A stretch of 64,000 bases of DNA, from the NCBI RefSeq assembly GCF_002262885.1, contig NZ_NKYF01000015.1, positions 1 to 64,000 of the forward strand, given 5' to 3'. The stretch comes from Pseudonocardia sp. MH-G8 (GTDB lineage: Bacteria > Actinomycetota > Actinomycetes > Mycobacteriales > Pseudonocardiaceae). The stretch's first letter is position 1; each line of letters starts with the position of its first letter. Below are positions 1 to 8,873 of this stretch, piece by piece. A program made the position numbers and the translations under genes. The notes beneath the pieces were generated by a model. The model worked only from the letters and a program-made list of their open reading frames with translations, did no database searches and was not told the origin of the DNA.

Positions 1-15
1 TGATCGGACCGATCA
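1..15. promoter_or_regulatory. Perfect 15-bp palindrome, possible operator
   Basis: TGATCGGACCGATCA reads identically on both strands around its central A/T. A near copy with one changed base pair lies at 73-87. The regulator and the controlled gene are not in the window, so the function is inferred only from symmetry and repetition. Confidence 0.35.
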
Positions 16-273
16 CCCGGCCGTGATCGCTCCGACGAGTACGCCACTGTCGCCGCCTCCGCACCCAGGTACTGATCGGATCGATCACCGCGCACCGCGT
101 CCCGACCAGCAGCGTCGATCACGGGCGGACGGTCGTGGTCGGCGATCGACCGACCGCCGTGTGCCGTGATCGACGCAGTGCCCGCGGTGCAGACCTGAGC
201 GTTTCGGATCAGGCTCTATCTGGACGTCTGGTCCCGATCCTGGCGATCTGATGGTTCCCGCCGGTCACCGTCG
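1..273. other. Gene-free left edge with GATC-centred palindromes
   Basis: No gene is supported here. The stretch is rich in GATC-centred words. TGATCGGACCGATCA at 1-15 is a perfect palindrome, and TGATCGGATCGATCA at 73-87 is nearly perfect. Further TGATCG half-sites lie around 115-175. The spacing of 72 bp puts the two palindromes close to the same helical face. This looks like an operator region for a gene beyond the left edge, because the only gene in view ends at 274. No terminator hairpin for eccA was seen. Confidence 0.4.
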
Positions 274-2643
274 TCACGGGGACAGGTCCAGGTCCTCGAC
301 CGTGAGCAGCGTCAGGTCGGCCGCCGACCCGGACGGCGCGGTGCTGAGCCGGGAGGCCTGGCGGTCGGCCATCCGTTCGAAGACGCGACGCGCCGTGCGC
401 CCGTTGCCGAATGTGCCGTCCTTGGGGATCTCGTCGAAGTAGGTCAGCAGGGCCGCTGCCGCCTCCTCCTCGATGCGGTAGTCGTGCGCACGGCACTGCA
501 GGCGCACGATCGTCACCAGTTCCTCGGGCGAGTAGTTGGCGAACTCCAGGGTCCGCGAGAAGCGCGACTCCATGCCGGGGTTGGCGGCGAGGAACTGCTT
601 CATCTCCTTCGAGTAGCCGGCGGCGATCACCACGACGTCGTCGCGGTGGTCCTCCATCAGCTTGACGAGGGTGTCGATGGCCTCCCGGCCGAAGTCCGGG
701 CCGGTGCCGCCGCGGCCACTGGACAGCGTGTAGGCCTCGTCGACGAACAGCACACCGCCGAGCGCCCGCTCGAACGCCTCGCTCGTCTTGATCGCGGTGC
801 CACCGATGATCTGCGCGACGAGGTCGGCGCGGGCGACCTCGACGAGGTGCCCGGAACGCAGGACCCCGAGCTGGGCGAGCACCTCCCCGTAGAGCCGGGC
901 GACGGTCGTCTTCCCGGTTCCCGGGGCGCCGGCGAACACGAGGTGGCGCGCCATCGGCGGGGCCGAGAGCCCGGCGTCCATGCGGCGCTTCGCCATCTTG
1001 TTGAGGTTGATCATCGAGGTGACGTCCGCCTTGACGCCGTCCAGCCCGACCAGACCCTGCAGCTTGCTCAGCGGGTCGCCCGCCGTGCGCGCGGGCGCGG
1101 GCGGCTCGGGCGTGGCGGGGCCGGCCAGGGTCGCGACCGCGCCCGGCGGGCGCCCGCCGTTGCCGGTGTCGGTCAGGTCCCGGACCTCCAGGTCCGCCCC
1201 CGCCTCCTCGACCACCCCGGGGCCGCCGTTGTCGCGGACCGCGCAGTCCGACACCCGCACGGGTTCGGTCGTGGCGACGACGATGCCGCCCTCGGTGCTG
1301 CCGGTGAACTCCGAGGTGCTCACCGCTCCGGTGGAGCGGCCCTCGAGCCGCAGACCCGCGCCGGCGGCGGAGCGGACCCGGCAGTGCTCCACGGTCAGCT
1401 CGGCGTCGGCGTCGGCGCGGATGCCGTCCCCGCCGCAGGAGGCGAGGTCGGCGTCGGTGACGGCGAGCGTGCCGCCGTCGACGTGCACGCCGTGGCCCGC
1501 CGTCGACCGGAAGCTCGCGCCCACGAGCTCGGCACGGGCCCCGCCCCGCAGGACGGCACCGGCCTCCCCGGCCTGCTCGACCTCGACGGTCTCGAACCGC
1601 CCCCTGCCCCCGTCCAGGACGATCCCGGGCCCGGCCGGGGCGAGCACGCGCAGCCGGCGCACGAACGGCTCCGCGCCGGCGTCGACGAGCACACCGGCGG
1701 CACCGGCGTCGACGACGGTGAGCCGGTCGATCTCGGGCGTGCTGCGGCGGCTGATCCCGACCCCGGCGCCGGTGGTACCGGTCACCTCGCAGTCGGACAC
1801 CGTGCCGGCCGAGCGCTCGGTGATGTGCAGGCCCTGCCCGCCGCTGGCGGTGATCCGGCAGCCGCGCAGCGCGGGGGCGCAGCCTGCATCGACGTAGACG
1901 CCCTCGGCGGCGCTGCCCTCGACGGTGCAGTCGTCGACGGTGACCGGGCCGGAGGTCGCGAGGTAGATCCCGACGCCCGCGGAGTCGCGCACCACGGTGC
2001 CGGTGGCGGTCAGCGCGGCGCCCCCCTCGACGGCCACGGGCGGTTTGCTGGTGGCCTCCACGGTGGACGTGGCGATCGTGGCGGTGGCCGCGCCGGTGAC
2101 GAACAGGCCGTTCCCGCCGCAGGGGCCGATCGCGCAGTCACGGACCGCGAGCGTGCCGTCGCCGGTGGCGACCAGCGCCGAGGTGCCGATGTCGCGCAGC
2201 CGCGTGGAGTCGACGGACGCACCGTCCGGGGAGGCGGAGACGATGCCGGCCCCGGAACCGTTGCTCACCTCGCAGTCCCGCAGGGCGAGCGCGCCGGCAC
2301 CGACGTGCAGCGCGGTCCACGCCGTGGCCTCGACGGCGCACTCGACCAGTTCGAGCCGCCCGCCCGACACGACGACCGCGGGATCGTCACCGGTGGCGCG
2401 CACCGTCAACCCGGCCACCGCCACCGCACCGTCGGTGACCACCAGGGCGGGGCCGGACGCGACCTGCAGCCGGACCGACCCCGGTCCGTCCTCGGCCGCC
2501 AGCGTGACGGCCCGGTCCAGGACGACGGGCCCGCTGTACGTGCCGGCCGCGAGCAGCAGCGTCGCACCCGCCGGGGCGGCCGCGACGGTCTCGGCCAGGC
2601 CGGTCCGCCGACCGGCCGACACCGACAGCATGGAACCGCTCAC
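274..2643 (-). CDS. eccA: EccA-like AAA+ ATPase with N-terminal right-handed beta-helix
   Basis: 789 residues. Residues 1 to about 500 are runs of 22-24-residue coils with regular VxxCxVxxxxGxGI patterns, the signature of a right-handed parallel beta-helix. After a Pro/Ala-rich linker, residues about 525-789 form a CbxX/CfqX-type AAA+ domain: Walker A GAPGTGKTT near residue 570, Walker B VLFVDEAYTL near 630, and an ESRFSRTLEF sensor segment. This domain matches the C-terminal ATPase of EccA, the cytosolic T7SS chaperone. Classical EccA has a TPR-like N-terminus instead, so the beta-helix is a replacement. The GTG start at 2643 has GAGGAGG just upstream and overlaps the stop of a possible 26-codon ORF by four bases. 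It is probably co-transcribed with the LuxR-type gene upstream. Confidence 0.85.
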   Translation of the reverse strand: MSGSMLSVSAGRRTGLAETVAAAPAGATLLLAAGTYSGPVVLDRAVTLAAEDGPGSVRLQVASGPALVVTDGAVAVAGLTVRATGDDPAVVVSGGRLELVECAVEATAWTALHVGAGALALRDCEVSNGSGAGIVSASPDGASVDSTRLRDIGTSALVATGDGTLAVRDCAIGPCGGNGLFVTGAATATIATSTVEATSKPPVAVEGGAALTATGTVVRDSAGVGIYLATSGPVTVDDCTVEGSAAEGVYVDAGCAPALRGCRITASGGQGLHITERSAGTVSDCEVTGTTGAGVGISRRSTPEIDRLTVVDAGAAGVLVDAGAEPFVRRLRVLAPAGPGIVLDGGRGRFETVEVEQAGEAGAVLRGGARAELVGASFRSTAGHGVHVDGGTLAVTDADLASCGGDGIRADADAELTVEHCRVRSAAGAGLRLEGRSTGAVSTSEFTGSTEGGIVVATTEPVRVSDCAVRDNGGPGVVEEAGADLEVRDLTDTGNGGRPPGAVATLAGPATPEPPAPARTAGDPLSKLQGLVGLDGVKADVTSMINLNKMAKRRMDAGLSAPPMARHLVFAGAPGTGKTTVARLYGEVLAQLGVLRSGHLVEVARADLVAQIIGGTAIKTSEAFERALGGVLFVDEAYTLSSGRGGTGPDFGREAIDTLVKLMEDHRDDVVVIAAGYSKEMKQFLAANPGMESRFSRTLEFANYSPEELVTIVRLQCRAHDYRIEEEAAAALLTYFDEIPKDGTFGNGRTARRVFERMADRQASRLSTAPSGSAADLTLLTVEDLDLSP

Positions 2644-2720
2644 GAGTCCTCCTCGCTGGCGCTCGTCGGCCGCGTTCGCGGCGCTGCTGCGTTGGATGGT
2701 GAGCTCGCGAGCTCGCTCAC
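2640..2720 (-). CDS. Possible 26-residue peptide coupled to eccA
   Basis: This short ORF starts with GTG at 2718-2720 and has a strong Shine-Dalgarno (GAGGAGG) seven bases upstream. Its TGA overlaps the GTG start of the EccA-like gene in a GTGA arrangement, the usual sign of translational coupling. The peptide is Ser/Ala/Pro-rich (starts VSELASSPSN, ends SEEDS) with no membrane segment or known motif. Its initiation region resembles that of eccA itself (GCGAGGAGG ... GTGAGC), so it may come from a small duplication of the start region. It could be a leader peptide or chance. Confidence 0.4.
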   Translation of the reverse strand: MSELASSPSNAAAPRTRPTSASEEDS

Positions 2721-2751
2721 GGTTGTGCCTCCTCGCATCCGGCGCCTGCGC

Positions 2752-5454
2752 TCATGCCCCCGCCTCCAGGCCGTCGCGCCGCGCCGCGAGCCGCGCCGCG
2801 GCGAGACCGTGCCGGGTGCGGCAGCCGAACCGCACGAACAGCCGCGTCAGGTGGTTCTCGACGGTCTTCTCGCTCATCCGGACCTCACGGGCGATCTGGC
2901 GGTTGGTCATCCCCCGCTCGACCAGCTCGACGATGTGCAGCTGGACATCGGTGAGGTCCGAGACCGGGTTCCGCCGCGACGGCGGGCGCACCCCCTGCTC
3001 GTCCATCAGGCGCCGCAGCCGCCCCCGGAGCACGGGCGCGCCGATGTCCTTGGCGATCGCGTGCGCCTCCGACCAGCCCGTGCCCGACGCTGCCGCCCCC
3101 GCCGCAAGCAGCACCCACACCAGTTCCGCGCGGTGGCCCCTGCTCCGCACCGGTTCCACGCCCCGCGCCAGGAACGCCCGGGCCGCGGCGTCGTCCTTCC
3201 CGAGCACGCCACGCACCAGGTCCCAGGTCTCCGCGGCGTCCGCGGCCTGGTTCCCCGGTTCCGTCCGGCACCACTCGACGGCCGCGCCCAGCAGCCGCGG
3301 GTACCACTCCCGTCGACGCTCGGCCCCGGCGATCCCGCAGAGCCTGGTCAGCAGGGACCGGCGACCGACGGCGAGCCTCCCGGGCCCGACGAGGTTCCAC
3401 GCCCGCCAGCCCTCCTCGAGCGCCGCCTCGCCGTCGCCGGAGACCCACAGCCGGGCGACGCGCGTCCCGGCGTGGAGGGCCGGGTGCCGGCACGCCGCCG
3501 AGTCGTCCGGGACGTACTGCTGCCAGGCCGCCACCATGCGCTCGTCGTCCTGCAGGGCCGCGATGTCCAGGGCGATCAGCGCCGCCGCCTCGCGCAGGTC
3601 CGCGGCTCGCTCGTCCGAGCCGTGGTCGGCGAACAGCGCCCGCGCGCCCGCCGACGCCGCGCCCCACCGACCGCTCCGGTACGCCTCGCTCGCGCGGTGC
3701 AGCAGGACGGGCGGCCCCCCGGCCGGGCATGCGTACCCGGGGCCGAGCAGCGCGGCCAGCGCGCCGACGACGTCCCGGACCGAGATCGCCGAGTACGCCG
3801 CGAGCAGTGCCGTGGAGTGCCGGTAGCCGGGGGCCTGCACGGGGGTGGTGAGCGCGGTCAGGGCCCGCAGCAGCTCGTCGGCATCGACGCTCCCGCCGTC
3901 CGACCACCGCTGCGCGACGCCCAGCGGGCACGTGAGGCGCGAGTCGTCGGCAAGCGCTGCCCGCACCGCAGCCGGGACGGGCCGGGCGAGGGTGAGCGCG
4001 GCGACCGCGGCCGCGGCGGCCAGCAGCCCGCGGTCGGCGTCGCCCGGGATGGCGGGCTCGTGGCCGTCGGCACCGACGACACGCTCGACGAGACGCGCGA
4101 CGCCGTCGTGGTCGCCGGCGCGCAGCAGCAGCCGCAGCGTCCACCCGGTCGTGCGGGCGCCGTCGCCGTCCGCGGTGTCGTGCCGGCGCACCGCGAGCAG
4201 GAACCGGGCGGCGCGCTCGGGCGCGCGGTGCTCCTCGGCCACGGCCTGCTCACGCAGCAGCGCCCCCCATCGCGGGTCGGGGGCCAGCGCCGCACCCGCG
4301 GCCACCACGTGATCGGCGAGCACGTCGGGGTCCATCGGGGCGAGGGTGGCGCGCGCGGGGTCGGTGGCCGCGAGCGCGACCGCGGCGTGCAGCGCGGGGA
4401 CGCGGTGCGCGTCCGCCCGCGCGCGTAGGGTGGCACCGACCGCGGGACAGCGCACGGCCAGTTCACCGTCGTGCTCGGCGAGGATCGACTCCCCCACGAG
4501 GTGGTCGACGGCCACCCCGGTCTGCCCCACCGTCCTGCCCAGCGCCGCCGCAAGCAGCGGGACGTCGTCGACCCGGACCCGGCCCGGGCCGTCGACCAGC
4601 AGCACGAGGTCCTCGGCGAGCCCACCCCGCTCGCCGATGGCCGCCACCACCGGCGCGTTGTCGGGCAAGGTCGGCGTCCGGCCCGGTTCGCGCAGGCAGA
4701 CGCGGCGGGCCACCGTGACCAGCCGATCGGCGCGGTGCAGCTCCTCGATCATCGAGAGCACGTACGCCGGGTTGCCCGCCAACGGGCCGAGCGCCCGCTT
4801 CAGCGCCGTGAGCAACCCCCTGTCGGGCCGACCGCGCAGCGAACGCTTCAGCAGCCGCCGGACCTCCTTGCCGTCGATCGGCTCGGCGCGGACCACCGCG
4901 TCGGCCACCGCGGTCAGGGTCGCGCTGCCCGTGGCGGTGGCGACGACACGGTGCCCGACCTGCCGCGCCGCGACGGCGAGGTGCTCGGAACCCGGCACGA
5001 GGTCGGCGTCGTCGAACAGCACCAGGGCGACGTCCGGCCCGAGGCAGGCCAGCAACCGCCTGATCTCCGCGTGGACGGCGGCGCGCCCGGTGGCGGTGCG
5101 GTAGGAGTCCGACGTGCACCGACGGCGCAGGGCCGCGGTGCTCCCCACCAGGTCGGTGCCGGCGCCCAGTTCCTCGAACTGCGCGTTGACCGCGTCGAGG
5201 AGCAGCCCCACGCCGTACTCGTCCCAGTCGGGGCGTCCCCCGCCGAGGTCGACGTGCAGCACCACGCGCCCGGCCGACCGGGCGATCGCGGCCGCGCGCC
5301 CGAGCAACGTGGTGCGTCCGCTGCCGCGGTCCCCGGTGAGGACGACGAGAACACCGCCTGGGCCGTCGGCCCCGAGCGCCGCGAGCTCGTCGTCGCGACC
5401 CACGGGAGCGGGCGCTGCCTTCGCCGCCGCCGATCCCGACCAGATGCCGTCCAC
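2752..5454 (-). CDS. Large LuxR-family transcriptional regulator with N-terminal ATPase
   Basis: 900 residues from GTG 5454, chosen because GGAAGG lies just upstream and the domain begins directly after it (VGRDDELAAL). An STAND/AAA-type ATPase forms the N-terminus: Walker A GDRGSGRTTLL near residues 37-47 and Walker B VALVLFDDAD near 140. A long helical TPR/MalT-like middle follows. The C-terminal 60 residues are a LuxR/NarL HTH (LTDVQLHIVELVERGMTNRQ, then SEKTVENHLTRLF). This is the LAL architecture, in which the ATPase and repeat region senses a ligand or partner and the HTH binds DNA. It is divergent from a similarly sized regulator at 5611-8310 and lies upstream of eccA with 108 nt between them. 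It probably controls T7SS accessory genes, but the target is inferred. Confidence 0.85.
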   Translation of the reverse strand: MDGIWSGSAAAKAAPAPVGRDDELAALGADGPGGVLVVLTGDRGSGRTTLLGRAAAIARSAGRVVLHVDLGGGRPDWDEYGVGLLLDAVNAQFEELGAGTDLVGSTAALRRRCTSDSYRTATGRAAVHAEIRRLLACLGPDVALVLFDDADLVPGSEHLAVAARQVGHRVVATATGSATLTAVADAVVRAEPIDGKEVRRLLKRSLRGRPDRGLLTALKRALGPLAGNPAYVLSMIEELHRADRLVTVARRVCLREPGRTPTLPDNAPVVAAIGERGGLAEDLVLLVDGPGRVRVDDVPLLAAALGRTVGQTGVAVDHLVGESILAEHDGELAVRCPAVGATLRARADAHRVPALHAAVALAATDPARATLAPMDPDVLADHVVAAGAALAPDPRWGALLREQAVAEEHRAPERAARFLLAVRRHDTADGDGARTTGWTLRLLLRAGDHDGVARLVERVVGADGHEPAIPGDADRGLLAAAAAVAALTLARPVPAAVRAALADDSRLTCPLGVAQRWSDGGSVDADELLRALTALTTPVQAPGYRHSTALLAAYSAISVRDVVGALAALLGPGYACPAGGPPVLLHRASEAYRSGRWGAASAGARALFADHGSDERAADLREAAALIALDIAALQDDERMVAAWQQYVPDDSAACRHPALHAGTRVARLWVSGDGEAALEEGWRAWNLVGPGRLAVGRRSLLTRLCGIAGAERRREWYPRLLGAAVEWCRTEPGNQAADAAETWDLVRGVLGKDDAAARAFLARGVEPVRSRGHRAELVWVLLAAGAAASGTGWSEAHAIAKDIGAPVLRGRLRRLMDEQGVRPPSRRNPVSDLTDVQLHIVELVERGMTNRQIAREVRMSEKTVENHLTRLFVRFGCRTRHGLAAARLAARRDGLEAGA

Positions 5455-5610
5455 ACTTGCCTTCCACGGTGATCGATCGGTCCCGGGCCGCAGCCCACCC
5501 GCGGGCCCAGCATGGAGCACCGGGCGCGGGAGGGGGTGCGGGCGGCGACGATCCGGCCGTTCCGGGCAGCGACGGTGCCCCCGAGGGCCGATTCGGGCCA
5601 CTACGTCATC
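5455..5610. promoter_or_regulatory. Divergent promoter region between two LuxR-type genes
   Basis: The 156 bp separate the two 5' ends. It contains a GATCGATCGGTC stretch beside the minus-strand start. I could not assign -35/-10 boxes with confidence. The plus-strand gene shows no Shine-Dalgarno before its ATG at 5611, so that message may be leaderless or its start may lie elsewhere. Confidence 0.4.
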
Positions 5611-8310
5611 ATGATCCATGTGAGTGTCGCCCGATCGAGCATCGACCAGGTGATCGATCTCGTGAACGCGGACGGCGGTCCACCACTCGTGGTGGTCACC
5701 GGACGGACGGGCACCGGCCGGAGCACCGTGTTGGCCGAGATCGGACGGTTCCTGCAGGCCAGAGGGCGGGTGGTGATCGACACCCGCATCGCGCGCGACG
5801 GGGTACCGGTGGACCGGCGCGACGGCGGGACGACGCCGGGGCCCGCGGGGTGGTCCGCGCCACTGACCCCGGTCGACGGTGCCTTCGACGACCGGTCCAC
5901 CGCCCGTCGCGCGGCCACCGCCATGGCCGCGTCCGTGGTGCCCCGCGAGGCCGTCGTGCTCGTCGACGACGCGCAGTGGATGGACCGCGACACCGCCGCC
6001 GTCCTCGAAGCGCTCGCCCACCGGGTGGCCGGGACGGCCGTGCGCTACGTGTGCGCCGTCGCCCTGCCCTGCCCCGAGCCCCTGCGCTCGGCGGGCGTCG
6101 CGGCGCTGCGGCGCCTGCGCGCCGAGCGGCTGGTGGCGACGGTCCGGGTTCCCGCGCTCGACCTGGACGCGACGGCCCTTGCGGTGCGGGCCCACGTGGG
6201 CGCGCTCCCGTCCCCGGAGCTGGTGGCGCACGTCCGGGCCCGCAGCCGCGGGATCGCCGCCGCCGTGGTGGACGTGGTGTCGTCGGTGCGCGACTCCGGC
6301 GGCGTGCGGTTGGTGTCGGGGCACGCCTACCTGGTCCCCGACGCGCCCGACGACCTCGCCGACGGCTCCGCCCCGCCGCTGCGGGGCGTGTCCCTGATCA
6401 GCCCCGCGGCGTGGCGGACGGCCTGCACCGCCGCCGCGCTGGAGCCGGCCGGTCCGGTGCTGCCCGCACTCCTGGCCACGACCCTGGAGACCACGGTCGA
6501 CGAGGCACTCGCACGCCTGCGCGACCTCGAGGCCGCAGGGCTGCTGCATCGCGCCCGCGACGGCAGCCGACGGTTCCTCGTACCGTTCCTCGCCTCCCGC
6601 CTCCGTGCCGAGCTGCGTCCCTACGAGCGGCGCAGGCTCGCCGCGCTCGTGGTGCGGGCCGCCTGGCAGGGCGAGGTGGCGCTGTCGCGCCCCGCGCTCG
6701 CCGACCTCATCGCCGTCGCCGGGCGGTTGCTGCCGGCCGCCAGGGCCCATGCCGACCTGGTCGCCGCCGCGCAGGAGACCCGCCGAGAGGCGACGCCGTG
6801 CCGGGACGCGCGGTGGTGGCGCGCCGCAGCGGAGCTGGCAGGCAGCGAGGACGACCGGGTCCGGGCATGGTTGGAGCACTGCAAGGCCGGCAAACGCGCG
6901 GGCGACGCCCCGGCCACGATCGCGAGCGCGCGCAAGCTCCTCGACTCCGGGAGCGCGCTGCCGGAGGTCGTCCGCCACGAGCTGTACATGGTGCTCGTCC
7001 TGGCCCTGCACGCGAACGGCGACACCGAGGAGCTCGACGCGGTCGCGAACGGGACGGCGTTCTGGGAGGCCGACGAGGCCGTGCGGGCGATCTGCCGGGT
7101 GCTCGCGCTCATCCTGCGCGGCAGCTGGGGTGCCGCCTACTCCCTGCTGCTGCGGGCCCGCCCGATCTGGGCGGCGCGGCCCGCCACCCGCGAGCGGGGC
7201 GAGCTGATCCAGTGGGTCGGCGAGCTGGTCGCCGGGCGGATGGACGAGTTCGAGGCCGGCCTGGTCGTCAGCCCGGTGACCGACGGCGAGGGGATGCGCC
7301 GGCGCTACCCCACCGACTGGGCGATCGCCTGCATGGTCGCCCTCGGCGACGTCCAGCGGGGGCGGGAGATCGCGCGCACGGCCGGGCTGGCGGAATCCGA
7401 TCTGCTCCCGACGCACCGTGCGGTGTTCGCACTGGCCGAAGGTCGGCCGGAGGCCCAGGAGATGGCCCGACGCTCCCTCGCCGACCGCGGTAGACACCAC
7501 TTCGAACTCGGGGATCCGAACTTCTACCAGCAGTTCGGAAGCCTCGCGCTCGCGAAGGGCGAGCTCGGCGCCACACGCCAGCTGATCGCGACGGCGCGCG
7601 CCGAGATGCACGCCCTCGACCACGTGCTCGACGTCCTGGACGCCACCATCGAGGCGACCCTGGGAGAGGTCGACACCGGCAGGGCCCGGCTCGAGGGGGC
7701 GCTGGATCGCGCGCGCGACAACGGCGTGGTGGTCGGGACCGAGCTGCTGCTGAGCATGCTCGTCCGGCTGCACCTGCTCGCCGGTGACGTCCCGGGCGCG
7801 AAGGCCCGGGTGCAGGACCTCGACGCGGTCGCCGACGTCCTGCGCAGTCCCCGAGCGTGGATCCACGCCACGTCCGGGCGGGCCCTCGCCCACGGCGACA
7901 CCGCCGCGGCCGCGGAGTGCCTGCGGCTGGCGCGGGAGACCGGCCAGGCGTTCGACGAGGCCAGCCTGGGGCTCCAGCTCGCGTGGGCAGGCCTGGCCGA
8001 GCCCGAGGTGCTCGTCGACGTCTACGCCTTCTACGGCCGGCTGGACGCTCCGCTCGCGCGCGCGTGGACCCGGTCGGCGATGGCGGCGCGCGGTGTACCG
8101 GTACCGGGACGCGCCGTGACGAAGGCCGAGAACGAGCGGCTGCTCGGCCAGCTGCTCACCGAGGGCCTGACGAACCGGCAGATCGCGAGCCTGCTGGGCA
8201 GCAGCGAGAAGAGCGTGGAGGGCCGGCTGGGACGGTTGTTCTCCCGCACCGGGTACCGGTCCCGCATCGAGTTGGCAGCTGCCCTGCTCGACGGGTCCTA
8301 CCGCCACTGA
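5611..8310 (+). CDS. Large LuxR-family transcriptional regulator with N-terminal ATPase
   Basis: 899 residues from ATG 5611. An open frame extends upstream to 5512, but the conserved part (SSIDQVIDLVNADG) begins here. GTG 5620 is an alternative, and neither has a clear ribosome-binding site. Walker A GRTGTGRSTVL lies near residues 31-41 and Walker B AVVLVDDAQW near 112. A long helical repeat region follows, then a C-terminal LuxR/NarL HTH (LLTEGLTNRQIASLLGSSEK, then SVEGRLGRLFSRTGYRSR). Length, order and HTH match the divergent neighbour at 2752-5454, so the pair probably arose by inverted duplication and then diverged. Its 3' end overlaps the convergent gene at 8298 by 13 nt. Confidence 0.82.
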   Translation: MIHVSVARSSIDQVIDLVNADGGPPLVVVTGRTGTGRSTVLAEIGRFLQARGRVVIDTRIARDGVPVDRRDGGTTPGPAGWSAPLTPVDGAFDDRSTARRAATAMAASVVPREAVVLVDDAQWMDRDTAAVLEALAHRVAGTAVRYVCAVALPCPEPLRSAGVAALRRLRAERLVATVRVPALDLDATALAVRAHVGALPSPELVAHVRARSRGIAAAVVDVVSSVRDSGGVRLVSGHAYLVPDAPDDLADGSAPPLRGVSLISPAAWRTACTAAALEPAGPVLPALLATTLETTVDEALARLRDLEAAGLLHRARDGSRRFLVPFLASRLRAELRPYERRRLAALVVRAAWQGEVALSRPALADLIAVAGRLLPAARAHADLVAAAQETRREATPCRDARWWRAAAELAGSEDDRVRAWLEHCKAGKRAGDAPATIASARKLLDSGSALPEVVRHELYMVLVLALHANGDTEELDAVANGTAFWEADEAVRAICRVLALILRGSWGAAYSLLLRARPIWAARPATRERGELIQWVGELVAGRMDEFEAGLVVSPVTDGEGMRRRYPTDWAIACMVALGDVQRGREIARTAGLAESDLLPTHRAVFALAEGRPEAQEMARRSLADRGRHHFELGDPNFYQQFGSLALAKGELGATRQLIATARAEMHALDHVLDVLDATIEATLGEVDTGRARLEGALDRARDNGVVVGTELLLSMLVRLHLLAGDVPGAKARVQDLDAVADVLRSPRAWIHATSGRALAHGDTAAAAECLRLARETGQAFDEASLGLQLAWAGLAEPEVLVDVYAFYGRLDAPLARAWTRSAMAARGVPVPGRAVTKAENERLLGQLLTEGLTNRQIASLLGSSEKSVEGRLGRLFSRTGYRSRIELAAALLDGSYRH

Positions 8311-8873
8311 CCGTCCGCCGGCCGCCGACCGGCCGCATCCCGCACCGCCGCGGCCGCGACCCGCATCGGCGCCGGCCCGTGGGGGTTGAGCAGCACGTCC
8401 ACCCCCTGCTCGGGCAGCGCCGCGGCGACCTCGGTGAGGCTCACCGCGCGCCAGCCCGCCACGGGCGCGTACTCGGCGTCGACCACCGCGGCGCGGTGCC
8501 GGGGCGCGGTCGTCGCGAGGACGCACAGCTGCCCGTCCGGCGCCGGGACGACCAGGACGACCGCGTCGGGGTCGAGCGCGACGTCGAGATCGATCTCGCC
8601 GAGCACGGCCAGCAGGTCCTCGGTGCCCGCCTCGCCGCCGGCCAGCAACCGCAGCACCGCGTCGACCGGGTCGGACGGCACGTCCGGGCTGGACGGCACG
8701 TGGACGGGGTTGGGCCGGAACCGGCCGGTGGAACCGTCGGGCCCGACCGCCCAGCCACCGATGACGCTCTCCGGTGGCGGGTCCGGGGTCTCGGCGCTCT
8801 CCTCGAACGCCGGATCCACGAGGAGCAGCAGGTCCGGCTCGCTGACATCGGGCCCCTCGGCCACGGCGGTCAC
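8298..8873 (-). CDS. Small T7SS-associated protein (SseB-like region)
   Basis: 191 residues from GTG 8873. This start overlaps the TGA of the giant gene as GTGA, so translation is probably coupled. The open frame continues further upstream, but that part is the giant gene in another frame. The protein is acidic, starts with a short leader (VTAVAEGPDVSEPDLLLLVD) and has the pattern PPESVIGGW, GRFRPNPVHVPSSPD, DPVDAVLRLL, then VPAPDGQLCVLATTAP and a tail GVDVLLNPHGPAPMRV. I recall this pattern from small proteins annotated as type VII secretion system-associated and found beside very large modular T7SS proteins. The tail resembles an SseB-type domain. A chaperone or immunity role is possible but unproven. 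No signal peptide or membrane segment is seen. Confidence 0.7.
   Translation of the reverse strand: MTAVAEGPDVSEPDLLLLVDPAFEESAETPDPPPESVIGGWAVGPDGSTGRFRPNPVHVPSSPDVPSDPVDAVLRLLAGGEAGTEDLLAVLGEIDLDVALDPDAVVLVVPAPDGQLCVLATTAPRHRAAVVDAEYAPVAGWRAVSLTEVAAALPEQGVDVLLNPHGPAPMRVAAAAVRDAAGRRPADGQWR

Noticed and set aside
484..4428. Long plus-strand open frame opposite eccA and the LuxR-type gene
   Set aside because: It spans two well-supported minus-strand genes with clear Walker and HTH motifs. The plus-strand translation is low-complexity and has no recognisable fold.
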